From: JANMJD01 sp963828405
GTDB lineage: Bacteria; Actinomycetota; Acidimicrobiia; Acidimicrobiales; Ilumatobacteraceae
Direction of reading: 5' to 3'
Assembly: GCA_963828405.1 (NCBI GenBank)
Contig: CAWHEG010000012.1
Coordinates: forward strand, 62,001 to 126,000
DNA length: 64,000 nucleotides
Below, piece after piece: positions 32,306-41,541 of the stretch (its first letter is position 1; each line of letters starts with the position of its first letter). The notes below the pieces were generated by a model. That model worked only from the letters and a program-made list of their open reading frames with translations, made no database searches and was not told the origin of the DNA. Position numbers and translations under genes: made by a program.

Positions 32306-32968
32306 TCACACTTCCATGTAAAAGCTGGTCAAGACCGCGTGAGCGACCATTCGATAGCCCAGCTGATTCATGAACATGAACACGGGTGATCCCGCCAGAT
32401 CGTCAAGGCGCAGGTCGATGTCCTCCACCATGACCAGGATCGGACGGAACGCCGTCCAGTCGTTTGACCTCAGCACCTCCAGATCGAGACCCTCCACGTC
32501 CACCGACATGAAGTCGATGGTCTGCCCCGCGGCCACGTCCGCGGCGAGTAATTCTCGGAGAGGCAGGACTTGCACCTCGATCACCGTAGGACGATCCAGT
32601 TCCTGACCGGCTGCGATGGCATCGGCGAAATCCGCGTCCAGGGTGTTGCTCGAGGCCCACTCGTAAAAGAAGTAAAGGTGACCAATCCGACGCTCGGCGC
32701 CGATCGCGCACTGGACGACGACGTCGTTCGGCCGGGCCGCACGTAGGCGATCGGCCATCCCGGGATTGGGCTCGACGTGAACACCGGTCCAGCCGAGGTC
32801 GCTGAAGTCCGCGGTATTCGACGCGACAGTCGGGTGAAACGCCCCCACGTCCACGAAGAAGCCCTGGTCCCGCCACTTGCCGAAGCGCTCGAGCAGAACC
32901 CGGGCGATGACGTCCTCCCCGTGGGACGAGTAGGTAGATCGGGCATCGTCGTGGATCTCGTGGGTCAC
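32306..32968 (-). CDS. FkbM-family methyltransferase
   Basis: A 220-residue methyltransferase of the FkbM type: SSHGEDVIARVLLERFG at the N terminus, GFFVDVGAFHP as motif I, GVHVEPNPGMADRLR, and the family segment TIDFMSVDVEGLDLEVLRSNDW. FkbM enzymes O-methylate hydroxyls and are frequent in surface-glycan loci. The GTG at 32968 has GAAGG just upstream and the homologous region starts soon after; longer in-frame starts give an Arg/Ser-rich extension without similarity. It is divergent from the methyltransferase at 33131, with about 160 bases between. Confidence 0.85.
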   Translation of the reverse strand: MTHEIHDDARSTYSSHGEDVIARVLLERFGKWRDQGFFVDVGAFHPTVASNTADFSDLGWTGVHVEPNPGMADRLRAARPNDVVVQCAIGAERRIGHLYFFYEWASSNTLDADFADAIAAGQELDRPTVIEVQVLPLRELLAADVAAGQTIDFMSVDVEGLDLEVLRSNDWTAFRPILVMVEDIDLRLDDLAGSPVFMFMNQLGYRMVAHAVLTSFYMEV

Positions 32969-33130
32969 GCCTTCTCGCTCTCGGCTCGGTGGTCGGCCTG
33001 AGGCTAACCGGCCGACCCCTCGGCGACCACTGGCGGACCTAGGGCCTGAAACCGAGCACCCATTGACGACCGGAGGTGACGCTAGGCTCCTTCGGCTCGG
33101 ATCGACCGCTGCACAAGAGGGAGACTTCAC

Positions 33131-33874
33131 ATGCCGACGATTGAGGAGAACCTAGGTTGGGCGTTGGCGGAGGCTTGGACCGATCACGGCGAAGAATGGT
33201 CGAGTGGCTTCGGTGACAGCTTCCTCATGTGGCACGGGCTGATCATGCCGCGCATCGGGCGTCACCTTCCCGCCCGCGATGTGCTTGAGATCGCCTGTGG
33301 TCATGGGCGTTGCACACGGTTTCTCGCCACCCAATCCGGTTCGCTCACGGCAATCGACCTCGCGGACGACATCCTGCAAGCCGCTCAAGAGCGGCTTGCG
33401 GTGCTTACGAACGTCACCTTCACCAAGTCCGATGGTCAGTCGCTGCCGATGATCGCCGACAGCAGCCTCGATCTCGTATTCAGTTGGGACTCGCTCGTCC
33501 ACGCCGAGGTGGACGCGGTCGATGGGTATCTGCGCGAACTGGCCCGTACGCTGAGGCCCGGCGGATTCGCCTTCCTCCATCACTCGAATCTCGGCGCCTA
33601 CACCGACAGCGACGGCAATACCTCCGTCGAGTCGCAGCACTGGCGCGCGTCCTCGATGTCGGCGGCGCACGTGCGCCAGCAGTGCGAGTCCCTCGACCTC
33701 GTATGTGTCTCCCAGGAGTTGATCCCATGGGGAGGCGCGGAGTACATCGACTGCTTCTCGTCGTTCCGCCGACTCCGCGAGGGTGAAGTGCGGGCCGAGA
33801 CACTCGTGCACGAGCACAGTGGCTTTCTCGCCGAGGCGGCCAATCTCCGTCGCATTCAGAGCCTGCAGGGCTGA
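33131..33874 (+). CDS. Class I SAM-dependent methyltransferase
   Basis: A 247-residue methyltransferase. Motif I VLEIACGHGRCTRFL, acidic TAIDLADDIL, DLVFSWDSLVHAEVD as motif II, and ARTLRPGGFAFLHHSN as post-II. The tail (HVRQQCESLDLVCVSQELIPWG) matches sugar O-methyltransferases found in actinobacterial glycan clusters. The ATG is preceded by GAGGGAGA at a suitable distance. The stop is followed by 123 bases before the small coiled-coil gene on the same strand. Confidence 0.82.
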   Translation: MPTIEENLGWALAEAWTDHGEEWSSGFGDSFLMWHGLIMPRIGRHLPARDVLEIACGHGRCTRFLATQSGSLTAIDLADDILQAAQERLAVLTNVTFTKSDGQSLPMIADSSLDLVFSWDSLVHAEVDAVDGYLRELARTLRPGGFAFLHHSNLGAYTDSDGNTSVESQHWRASSMSAAHVRQQCESLDLVCVSQELIPWGGAEYIDCFSSFRRLREGEVRAETLVHEHSGFLAEAANLRRIQSLQG

Positions 33875-33997
33875 GTTCCGCCGGAGAGGCTGCTGGGCGG
33901 TCACCGTCGATCCGTTGATTCCAGGCTCGGAACCCGTTCCGACGAGCCGACCCCGACTTCTCCTCCGGTCGGGCCGTCCACCGTTACGATCGGGACC

Positions 33998-34345
33998 GTG
34001 AAGCAGCTCATCAAGCGGATTCTCCCGTATCGGGTCGTTCGCCATGTCCAGATCCCGCAACGCCTCGATGAGATCCAACAGACGCTGGTGGAGCTGCGGG
34101 CGATACTCAACCAGCAGCACCATACGCTCCTGTCGCTGAACCATCAGATCATCTACGGTGGCCAGGCCGGCCTTCCACTGCTGATCGATCTCGCCGATCG
34201 AATCCGAGTCGATGCCGAGACCTCCATCGGGGCGATTCACGCGATCGAACGAATGACAACGGGAGGCGCCCAGCGAATCGAAGCCGCCATCGAACGCGTC
34301 GAAACGTGGTCGGCGGCGATGACAAGCCGGGAGTCGGATGCCTGA
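33998..34345 (+). CDS. Small predicted helical (coiled-coil) protein
   Basis: A 115-residue protein starting with GTG. It begins with a basic segment (MKQLIKRILPYRVVRHV) and continues with heptad-like helices (LDEIQQTLVELRAILNQQHHTL; AGLPLLIDLADRIRVDAE). No enzymatic motif is seen. It overlaps the following double GT4 gene by eight bases, so the two are co-translated; such small helical proteins beside glycosyltransferases may serve as membrane or partner adaptors. This role is speculative and I do not recognise a family. Confidence 0.6.
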   Translation: MKQLIKRILPYRVVRHVQIPQRLDEIQQTLVELRAILNQQHHTLLSLNHQIIYGGQAGLPLLIDLADRIRVDAETSIGAIHAIERMTTGGAQRIEAAIERVETWSAAMTSRESDA

Positions 34346-36692
34346 CTCGTCCGACGCGACCATTGCGTTCGACATCCGCGCGGCGTTCGGGAGCAACGGT
34401 CGCCGAGGTATCGGCCGATACATTCGAGGACTCGCAAGAGCACTCGAACGACAGGACTGCCGAACGCTCTTTCTCGCCCCCCCTGATCGCTGCGACGCCG
34501 ACAGCTCCGATGACCTCGGGGTCCCGCTCACGCCCCTGAGCGCGTCAACACTTCGCAGTCTGGCTGCTGGTTCGGTTGCCTACCTCGTTGGGTCGTTGTT
34601 CGAGATGCCCATCTCCGCCGACGTCGTCCCGACGTTGGTGACCAATCTCGGATGGCCGGTGGCCGCGGTGTGGTATGACGCGATCCCATACGCCGAGCCC
34701 GACCGATATCAAAGCACAGCCGCATTGCGAGCCTTCTACGACCAGCGAGCAGCACTCGCCCGTAGCTGCGACGGGCTGCTGGCGATCTCAAGATACGCAG
34801 CAGGTACGACCACCGACCTGCTCTCCTACCCCGCCCGGCGAGTCACCGTCGTCGGGACGGGGGTCGACGACTCTTTTGCGGCCGGGGAAACGGACGATCG
34901 AGTTCCCCAGATCGATGGCCTGAGCAGGCAGTTCGTCATCTGCGTCGGCGGCAACGACGCCCGCAAGAACGTCGGGACCCTTATCAACGCCTTCGCCCGA
35001 CTGCCGGAGGAGGTGCGTCGGCAACATCAGCTGGTCGTCGTTGGCGCAATCGACGCTCAACTGCGCGAAACATGGTGCAGAGGAGCAGTCCGCGCTGCGG
35101 AGGCTGACGCCGTGTTGTTCACCGGGGACATCGATGATCACAGCTTGCGATGGTTGTATCGCCACGCAAGCTTGTCCGTCTTCCCTTCGCTGAGCGAAGG
35201 GTTCGGGCTCCCGGTCGCCGAGGCAGCCGCGTGTGGCTGTCCGACCATCACCTCGAATACCACATCGATTCCGGAGATCCTCGACCTGCCGGCCTCGACG
35301 TTCGATCCGTCCGATGCCGCGTCGATCGCCCAACGACTCCAGCTTGGCCTCACCGACCAGGTCTTCCGGAAGCAACTCAGCGAAGCGGGTGCTGCCGCCG
35401 CGGCTGCCTGGCAGTGGGAGCGAGTGGCCGACATCGTCACATCAACGATGATGGGTCTCGTCACGGCGCGACCGCGTCCTATCCGCCGGACCCGAATCGC
35501 CAGGATCGCCCTGGTCGGGCCCTTTGGCGGCTCCACGTCGGGAATCGGTGCCTACAACGAACGACTCCTTGCGCCACTCGATGAGCATGCCGAGGTCATG
35601 TGCTTTGTCGAGGACTTTGCCGGCGTCGGTGGGCTTGGCACCGACGGTCGAAGGTTCCCCGCCCGGGCCCTGGGGCGTCACATCGACCCAGGGCAGTTCG
35701 ACCACGTGGTGTACACGCTCGGCAACAGTCCCTTTCACCTGACGTCGGTGCTTCAACTGATTCCCAGGATCGCTGGACATCTGTGGCTGCATGAAGCCCA
35801 ACTGGTCGAGCTCCATCTCGGCGCAGCCCACTTGTTCAAGAATCAGACGTGGGGCGAGGAACACCTGACGAAGTTGATCAGGCTCGAAGCTGGCGACGAC
35901 GCAGTGAGGGCCATACGGGGTGACCTCGGCTGGGACGGCATGCTCGATCTTGACCGCTATCGGCAGCGTGGCATTCGCCTGCTCCGATCGTCGCTGGTAC
36001 ATGCGCAGACGGTCATTGTCAGCTCCCAACTCGCCGCCGAGATCGTCAGCGGGCCGCCCGTCGCCTATCGGGGCGATCTGCTCGTGCTGCCGATCGCATT
36101 TCCCCAGGTCGACGAGAGTGCAACGTCGGCCGGAGAGACCTCGTCGAACTCGCCCGCTCGACGGGAGATCGCAGTCCTGGGATGGCTGAGCACGGCCAAG
36201 GGCATCGAGCGGGCCATCAGCCTGCTCGCAGCGGTCCGATCCAACCTCGACGCCCGAATGGTGTTCGTCGGTAAGGCGCTCGAAGGTGCAGACGAGGCGT
36301 TGTGCAGCGCTGCCCAGCGCTTCGGCGTCGCCGATGCAGTAGAAGTCACCGGCTTTCTTCCTCATGATCAGCTCCGCGACCGGCTGCGGGGCTGCCGTGT
36401 GGGGCTTCGTCTCGGTAGTCACAGCGACGGCGAGATGTCGGCGGCCGTCAACGAACTCGTTGCACTCGGCGTACCCACGGTGACCAACCTCGTTACGATG
36501 GGGGACTCCTCTCCCGGGTTGATCGTCCACCCCGCGGCGACCGACGCCGATCTGGCCAACCATGTCCGCATCCTCTTGGCCGACGACGCCGCATGGGAGC
36601 GCGCCCGCCTCGACGCCATCGTTCGCGCTCGAGCATGGGGATTCCCCGAAGTGGCCGCCTGCCTGATCGACTGGCTGATCAGGCATGGATGA
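34338..36692 (+). CDS. Double GT4 glycosyltransferase
   Basis: A 784-residue protein made of two GT-B family 4-like halves. The first (about 1-375) has a Gly-rich start GSNGRRGIGRYIRGLARAL, the core strand FVICVGGNDARKNVGTLI, and the donor site FPSLSEGFGLPVAEAAACG. The second (about 388-784) begins IALVGPFGGSTSGIGAYNE and has EIAVLGWLSTAKGIERAI and SDGEMSAAVNELVALGVP; its E-x7-E donor motif is less canonical. The halves probably catalyse successive transfers, or one may be structural. It overlaps the upstream coiled-coil gene and the downstream GT2 gene. Confidence 0.85.
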   Translation: MPDSSDATIAFDIRAAFGSNGRRGIGRYIRGLARALERQDCRTLFLAPPDRCDADSSDDLGVPLTPLSASTLRSLAAGSVAYLVGSLFEMPISADVVPTLVTNLGWPVAAVWYDAIPYAEPDRYQSTAALRAFYDQRAALARSCDGLLAISRYAAGTTTDLLSYPARRVTVVGTGVDDSFAAGETDDRVPQIDGLSRQFVICVGGNDARKNVGTLINAFARLPEEVRRQHQLVVVGAIDAQLRETWCRGAVRAAEADAVLFTGDIDDHSLRWLYRHASLSVFPSLSEGFGLPVAEAAACGCPTITSNTTSIPEILDLPASTFDPSDAASIAQRLQLGLTDQVFRKQLSEAGAAAAAAWQWERVADIVTSTMMGLVTARPRPIRRTRIARIALVGPFGGSTSGIGAYNERLLAPLDEHAEVMCFVEDFAGVGGLGTDGRRFPARALGRHIDPGQFDHVVYTLGNSPFHLTSVLQLIPRIAGHLWLHEAQLVELHLGAAHLFKNQTWGEEHLTKLIRLEAGDDAVRAIRGDLGWDGMLDLDRYRQRGIRLLRSSLVHAQTVIVSSQLAAEIVSGPPVAYRGDLLVLPIAFPQVDESATSAGETSSNSPARREIAVLGWLSTAKGIERAISLLAAVRSNLDARMVFVGKALEGADEALCSAAQRFGVADAVEVTGFLPHDQLRDRLRGCRVGLRLGSHSDGEMSAAVNELVALGVPTVTNLVTMGDSSPGLIVHPAATDADLANHVRILLADDAAWERARLDAIVRARAWGFPEVAACLIDWLIRHG

Positions 36693-37881
36693 GCACGACC
36701 ATCTGGGACGGAGCGCTGCACCAGTGACCGAGCTGACCATCCTGATGCCGTGCCTCGACGAGGCCGAGACGCTGGCGACGTGCATCGACAAGGCCCGCCG
36801 GTGGCTCGACGGGCAGCGCGTCGACGGCGAGGTGTTGATTGCCGACAACGGCTCCACCGACGGCTCGCAGGCCATCGCCGCCGCACACGGCGCCCGTGTC
36901 GTCGACGTGCCGATCCGCGGGTACGGGGCAGCCCTCCAGGCCGGCATCGCCGCCGCTCACGGCACGTACGTGATCATGGGCGACGCCGACGACAGCTACG
37001 ACTTCGCCGACCTCGGCGCCTTCCTCACCGAGCTGCGCCGCGGGGCTGACGTCGTGATGGGCAACCGGTTCAGAGGCGGCATCGAGCCCGGGGCGATGCC
37101 ACCGTTGCACCGCTACCTCGGCAACCCGGTGCTCTCCTTCGTCGGCCGTCGCTTCTTCGGGATCAAGATCGGCGACTTCCACTGCGGACTGCGCGGCTTT
37201 CGCCGCGACCGCGTCGAGGGTCTCGGCCTGCGGGCCACCGGCATGGAGTTCGCCAGCGAGATGGTCGTGCGCGCCAGCCTCGCCGACCTGGACATCCGCG
37301 AAGTCCCCACCACGCTGCGTCCCGACGGACGAAGCCGTAAACCCCACCTGCGCACCTGGCACGACGGCTGGCGTCATCTCCGCTTCCTGCTCCTCTACAG
37401 CCCACGCTGGCTGTTCATGATCCCCGGGCTGATCCTGTTCATCGGCGGGTTGCTGGCCACCGCCGCGCTCACCGTCGGCGACGTCGCCGTCGGCGAGGTG
37501 ACCTTCAGCGTCAACACCCTCGTCTACGCCGCCGCGGTCACGATCATCGGCTTCCAGGCTGTCACCTTCGCCCTGTTCACGAAGATCTATGCCATCGCCA
37601 AGGGTTTCCTGCCCCACGACACCCGGCTCGACCAGCTGGCCGGGCGCTTCCGACTCGAGCGGGGACTGGCCGCCGGCGCCCTCGTGCTCGTCGCCGGCCT
37701 GGCCATCGGGCTGATCTCGCTGCTCCGCTGGCGCAGCGAGGGCTTCGGCGAGCTCGACACGGCCCGCCAGCTCCGCGTGGTGATCCCGGCCGCACTGGGG
37801 CTGATCCTCGGCACGTCGACCGTGCTGGCCAGCTTCTTCCTCTCGATCCTCGGGATGGACAAGACGATCTCGATGAGCTGA
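36685..37881 (+). CDS. Membrane-anchored GT2 glycosyltransferase
   Basis: A 398-residue protein. The N-terminal GT-A domain has LTILMPCLDEAETL, VLIADNGSTDGSQ, GYGAALQAGIAAAHG, the metal site MGDADDSYDF and GNRFRGG. The C-terminal part contains about four membrane helices (LFMIPGLILFIGGLLAT; LVYAAAVTIIGFQAVTFALF; LAAGALVLVAGLAIGLISLL; AALGLILGTSTVLASFFLSIL), a topology seen in undecaprenyl-phosphate sugar transferases such as the GtrB type. A GTG at 36724 with a GGAG upstream would also give a full domain. The sequence is markedly more GC-rich than the genes before it. Confidence 0.83.
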   Translation: MDEHDHLGRSAAPVTELTILMPCLDEAETLATCIDKARRWLDGQRVDGEVLIADNGSTDGSQAIAAAHGARVVDVPIRGYGAALQAGIAAAHGTYVIMGDADDSYDFADLGAFLTELRRGADVVMGNRFRGGIEPGAMPPLHRYLGNPVLSFVGRRFFGIKIGDFHCGLRGFRRDRVEGLGLRATGMEFASEMVVRASLADLDIREVPTTLRPDGRSRKPHLRTWHDGWRHLRFLLLYSPRWLFMIPGLILFIGGLLATAALTVGDVAVGEVTFSVNTLVYAAAVTIIGFQAVTFALFTKIYAIAKGFLPHDTRLDQLAGRFRLERGLAAGALVLVAGLAIGLISLLRWRSEGFGELDTARQLRVVIPAALGLILGTSTVLASFFLSILGMDKTISMS

Positions 37882-37907
37882 GGCGGCGATCCGCCGCCAC
37901 GACGTGG

Positions 37908-39072
37908 TCAGCCGACGGCCGTCCGCACGATGCCGTGAAGTCGCCGGGCGAACGCCTCACGGTCGAAGTCCCCGGCCCGCCGCCGGGCGGCGGCCGAGAG
38001 CTCGCTGCGGCGGGCGGGGTCGGCGATCAACTCCGCCGTCCGCTCGGCGAGATCCTCGAGCGTGCGCCAGTGCACGCCGTCGACACCGTCGTGCACGATC
38101 TCGGCGGGGCCGGCCGCCCCGAACACCACGGGAACGGCCCCGGCCGACATCGCCTCGACGACGGCGATGCCGAAGTGCTCGAAGCGGTCGGGATGCAGCT
38201 GCGGGTCCTCGCCGTAACCGCCCGCATGCCAGTAGAGGGCAGCCGTCGACACCAGTTCCTCGAGGACGCCGCCGGAGGCGTTGAGGTGCAGCTCGATCGG
38301 CAACCCGATCGCCGCCTTGCGGACATCGTTGAAGTACTCGCGGTTGGCGGTGTCGCAACCGCCGACGAGGTGCAGCTCCCAGCCCTCGGCCCGGCCCGAG
38401 CCGACCAGCGCCCGGAATGCCCGGACCATCTCGAGCTGCTTCTTGGAATGGCCGCGAACGCGCATCGAAGAAACGTCCGACCGAGACGATGGTCGGGCGT
38501 TTGTCGGCGCGGCCGACGATCGTGCGCACCGGTGGGTAGAGCAGCGCCGCATCGACGCCCCACAACCGCTCGATCCAGCCACAGGTGTACTCCGAGTTGC
38601 CGAGGACGACCGAGTAGCTCGCCAGGAAGCCCCGCGATCGCACCCGCCCGGCGAACTCGGCCCGGGCGGCGGCGACCCGGGCCGGCTGGACGGGGAGGCG
38701 GTCGATCGCCCGCACGGCCCGGCGGGCCACGGCCTGGCGGCGCCGCTCGGACCGGGAGGCCGGGGCCTCGGGGAAGTGGGCGTAGTAGAGCCCCGCCGGG
38801 GCCCGGTTGACTGCGCTGGACAGGTAGGTCGTGGTCACGAACAGGTCGTACCCGGCGCTCGCCTCGGAAGCGGCGGCGTCGTCGTCCACCCGTCGGTAGC
38901 CGGCGCGGCCGAGGTCGATGCCGAGCCGGGCGCGCATCGCCTCGACCGGCGGTTCGGTCGGGCCGAGCAGGTCGACGTCGTGGTCGGCGCTGAGCACCTC
39001 GGCGATGGCGCCGGCGACCTGCTCGCCACCGCCCATCGTCTGCCAGTACAGGTTGTAGACGCCGACCCTCAT
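37908..39072 (-). CDS. GT4 glycosyltransferase, frameshifted in this sequence
   Basis: The N-terminal half starts MRVGVYNLYWQTMGGGEQVA and runs to IVSVGRFFDAR; the C-terminal half continues in the next frame from RGHSKKQLEMVRAF through LHLVGGC, FGIAVVEAMSAGAVPVVFG to the stop at 37908. Removing one base of the TT (minus strand) at 38457-38458 restores GRFFDARRGHSKKQ, exactly what the GT4 family shows at this point. The two pieces together give about 388 residues, the normal GT4 length. It is therefore a complete gene with a one-base insertion, either an assembly error or a real mutation. A GTG at 39081 is an alternative start. Confidence 0.8.
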
Positions 39073-39145
39073 CCCCGACACCCTGCCTGGGCTGCGCCCA
39101 ACGCCGGCTGCGCAGGTGAGCCGCGCCCCGCTGCTCCGCCGTCGG

Positions 39146-40510
39146 TCATGCCAGGGACTCCTTGGTCGTCTCCCAGGCCATCAGCGCTTCCCGGGAAGCC
39201 GTGGTGACGCCGGCCCGGCGGCGATCGGCGAGCATCGCCGGGGCCAGTTCGACCACACCCCACAGCGCTCGCAGTTTGGGGCGCAGCCGGCGAAGGTGGG
39301 GCCGGTGGAGGGTGAGCACCGGCCGCACCACGTCGATGACGACCGTCTCGACGACGATTCGCGCCTGCACGGCGAGCGCCCGCAGGGTCACCCGCCACGG
39401 GGCGTTCTTGATCAGCACGAGCAACCGGTTGCGCTCGGTGTGGAACTGGAACACCGGGGATCCGACGCCTCCCGACGAGGCGGCATGGCGATGGTTGACC
39501 ACCGATCCGGGCACGTAGCGGTACCGCCAGCCGTGCAGCCGACCGCGCCACGCCAGGTCGGTGTCCTCGTAGTAGAGGAACAGCCGCTCGTCGAACCGCC
39601 CGACGTCGTCGAGGTAGGCGCGACGCAGCAGCACGGCACCCCCGCACCAGGCGAACACCTCGGCTGGCTCGTCGAACTGGCCGGTGTCGGCCTCGAGGAA
39701 CCCGCGGTCACCGCCGAACCCGCCGGCGAACAGGTTGGAGCCGACGTTGTTGATCACCGCCACCGGCTCGGCAGCCAACGTCAGCGTGAACCAGCGGGGG
39801 GTGGCGTCGACGATCACATCGAGCCGGTCGACATCGGTGGACAGCGTCACGCGACGGCGTTCGAAACAGGTGAGGCGCAGGCTGACCTCGTTCGAACCGG
39901 CTCCGTCGGCCTCGATCCGCAGCGTGCCCCGGCGGCCGCACCACCAGGCGATCTCCTCGCCGAGACGGGTCTCGGGCGCCTCGGGGGCGTAGAAGCCCTC
40001 GTCCGACGACAGCCTCCCGTCGACCCGCTCGCCGTCGACGCGCACGGCCGTCACCCGCGCCCCGAGGCGGCGTCGGTCGGCGCGCCCCAGACCGACGGCG
40101 TCGGGGGCGACCAGGCGCACCTCGTGGAACCGTCCGGCGATCAGCATCTTCGACGATGCCGCCCCGAGCGTCGGGTCACCCTCGAGCGCCTCGACGAGCG
40201 GGGCCAGCCAGTCGGCCTCGACGGTCGCGTCGTTGTTGACCAGGGCGACGAAGTCGTAGTCGCCCACGGCGCACATTCCGAGGTTGCACCCGGCGGCGAA
40301 GCCGAGGTTCGACATCGGCTCGAGCACCCGCACGGCGGGCAGCTCGCGCTTGACGCGCTCGGCGATCCCGTCGATCGAGCCGTTGTCGACGAGCACGATC
40401 TCCATCCGGTCGGCCGGCCAACGCGTCGCCCGCAGGCTCTCCAGGCAGTCGATCGTCATCTCCCCGCCGTCGTAGTTGAGCACGACGACGCGGACGAACG
40501 GGGCGTTCAC
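39146..40510 (-). CDS. GT2 rhamnosyltransferase-like glycosyltransferase
   Basis: A 454-residue GT-A enzyme with the rhamnosyltransferase pattern: VVVLNYDGGEMTIDCLESL, IVLVDNGSIDGIAE, NLGFAAGCNLGM, VNNDATVEADWL, and the catalytic LFLYYEDTDLAWRGRLHGWR followed by HRHAAS. Between the two parts of the domain is an insertion of about 140 residues rich in beta strands, which is unusual for the family. The GTG at 40510 overlaps the stop of the methyltransferase upstream (GTGA). It likely adds a sugar in the cell-wall or surface glycan. Confidence 0.85.
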   Translation of the reverse strand: MNAPFVRVVVLNYDGGEMTIDCLESLRATRWPADRMEIVLVDNGSIDGIAERVKRELPAVRVLEPMSNLGFAAGCNLGMCAVGDYDFVALVNNDATVEADWLAPLVEALEGDPTLGAASSKMLIAGRFHEVRLVAPDAVGLGRADRRRLGARVTAVRVDGERVDGRLSSDEGFYAPEAPETRLGEEIAWWCGRRGTLRIEADGAGSNEVSLRLTCFERRRVTLSTDVDRLDVIVDATPRWFTLTLAAEPVAVINNVGSNLFAGGFGGDRGFLEADTGQFDEPAEVFAWCGGAVLLRRAYLDDVGRFDERLFLYYEDTDLAWRGRLHGWRYRYVPGSVVNHRHAASSGGVGSPVFQFHTERNRLLVLIKNAPWRVTLRALAVQARIVVETVVIDVVRPVLTLHRPHLRRLRPKLRALWGVVELAPAMLADRRRAGVTTASREALMAWETTKESLA

Positions 40511-41520
40511 CGGACCTTGCGGAACCAGAACGATCCCCCGCAGTTCCGGGCCATGTCCGGGAAGCGGGCGACCATGGCACCCGGATCGAGGCTGTGGAGG
40601 AACACCGGCCACAAGATGATCTCGAACGTGTCGTTGTACTGCAGGAACGTGTGGAGCACGTACTGCTCGGTCCAGGAGCGACCCTCGTAGACCCACGGCG
40701 GGGGGTACTCGAAGTTGGGGAACACGTCGTGCAGGTGGACGATCACGCCCTCCGCCAGCACCGGGAGGATGTCGAAGAAGATCCTGTTGACGTCGCTGCC
40801 CGTGCGCGAGACGTGGGTGGAGTCGATGAACAGCACGTCACCCGCGCCGAGGCCGCGGAACACCTCGAGGTCGACGTCCTGCGTACCCACGGCGAGCACC
40901 TCGACCGAACCCCGGTCGGATTGGCGCAACAGCGACTCCAGCAGGTCGGCGTAGGGGTCGACGAAGGTCAGCGACATCGACCCGTCGAGGAACTTGTCAC
41001 GTGCGTCGAGGGTGCATGCCGACGAGTAGCCGCAACCGAGTTCGACCAGGCGTCGCGGACGCAGGTGGCGCAGCATCGCGGTGAGGAACAGTCCGTCCCC
41101 GTCAGCGAACGACGGGTTGTCGGTCCAGTAGCGGTCGCCCCGGTCGCGTGCCTCGGGCTCGGTTCGGGCGAATTCGACATCGGCGGTGAGCAGCTCCAAC
41201 TCGGCGAGCAGCGCGAGTTGGGCTTCGACGCGCAAGTCGACGCCGGGGACCACCGACTGGTCGCGTCCGAAGATCTGCGCCTCACGCGCCCGGATCTCGT
41301 CGAGGGGCGGGATCGGCGAGTAGAAGTGGCCGGGCGGGACCCACAGACCGGAGTCGGCATGGCGCGGACGTCGACCCTGCAGCTCGGTGAGCTCGGCGGT
41401 CAGTTGAGCGATGCGCCTCTCGTACGAGCCCACCACCGGGAGCCGGCGCGCCAGCGAACGCAACGTTCGGTTGTGACGGAAGCTCATCGGCGGGCGGATC
41501 TCCGGGGCGTCGGGCCACAT
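40507..41520 (-). CDS. Class I SAM-dependent methyltransferase with helical N terminus
   Basis: A 337-residue protein. The first about 60 residues are basic and partly coiled (RRIAQLTAELTELQGRR). The methyltransferase domain has motif I RLVELGCGYSSACTLD, LTFVDPYADLLESLL, GDVLFIDSTHVSRTGSDV (metal-binding-like acidic strand, Methyltransf_24 type) and VIVHLHDVFPNFEYP. Enzymes of this group act on sugar or polyketide hydroxyls. An internal ATG at 41487 (MSFRHN) is an alternative start. It is the first gene of a minus-strand operon with GT2 and GT4 genes behind it. Confidence 0.8.
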   Translation of the reverse strand: MWPDAPEIRPPMSFRHNRTLRSLARRLPVVGSYERRIAQLTAELTELQGRRPRHADSGLWVPPGHFYSPIPPLDEIRAREAQIFGRDQSVVPGVDLRVEAQLALLAELELLTADVEFARTEPEARDRGDRYWTDNPSFADGDGLFLTAMLRHLRPRRLVELGCGYSSACTLDARDKFLDGSMSLTFVDPYADLLESLLRQSDRGSVEVLAVGTQDVDLEVFRGLGAGDVLFIDSTHVSRTGSDVNRIFFDILPVLAEGVIVHLHDVFPNFEYPPPWVYEGRSWTEQYVLHTFLQYNDTFEIILWPVFLHSLDPGAMVARFPDMARNCGGSFWFRKVR

Positions 41521-41541
41521 CAGGCCACAGGGGGGCGAAGC

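Noticed and set aside
35442..36947. Minus-strand open frame of 501 codons
   Set aside because: Antisense to the double GT4 gene, which has clear domain motifs on the other strand.
39116..40690. Plus-strand open frame of 524 codons
   Set aside because: Antisense to the GT2 and methyltransferase genes; composition is that of a shadow frame.
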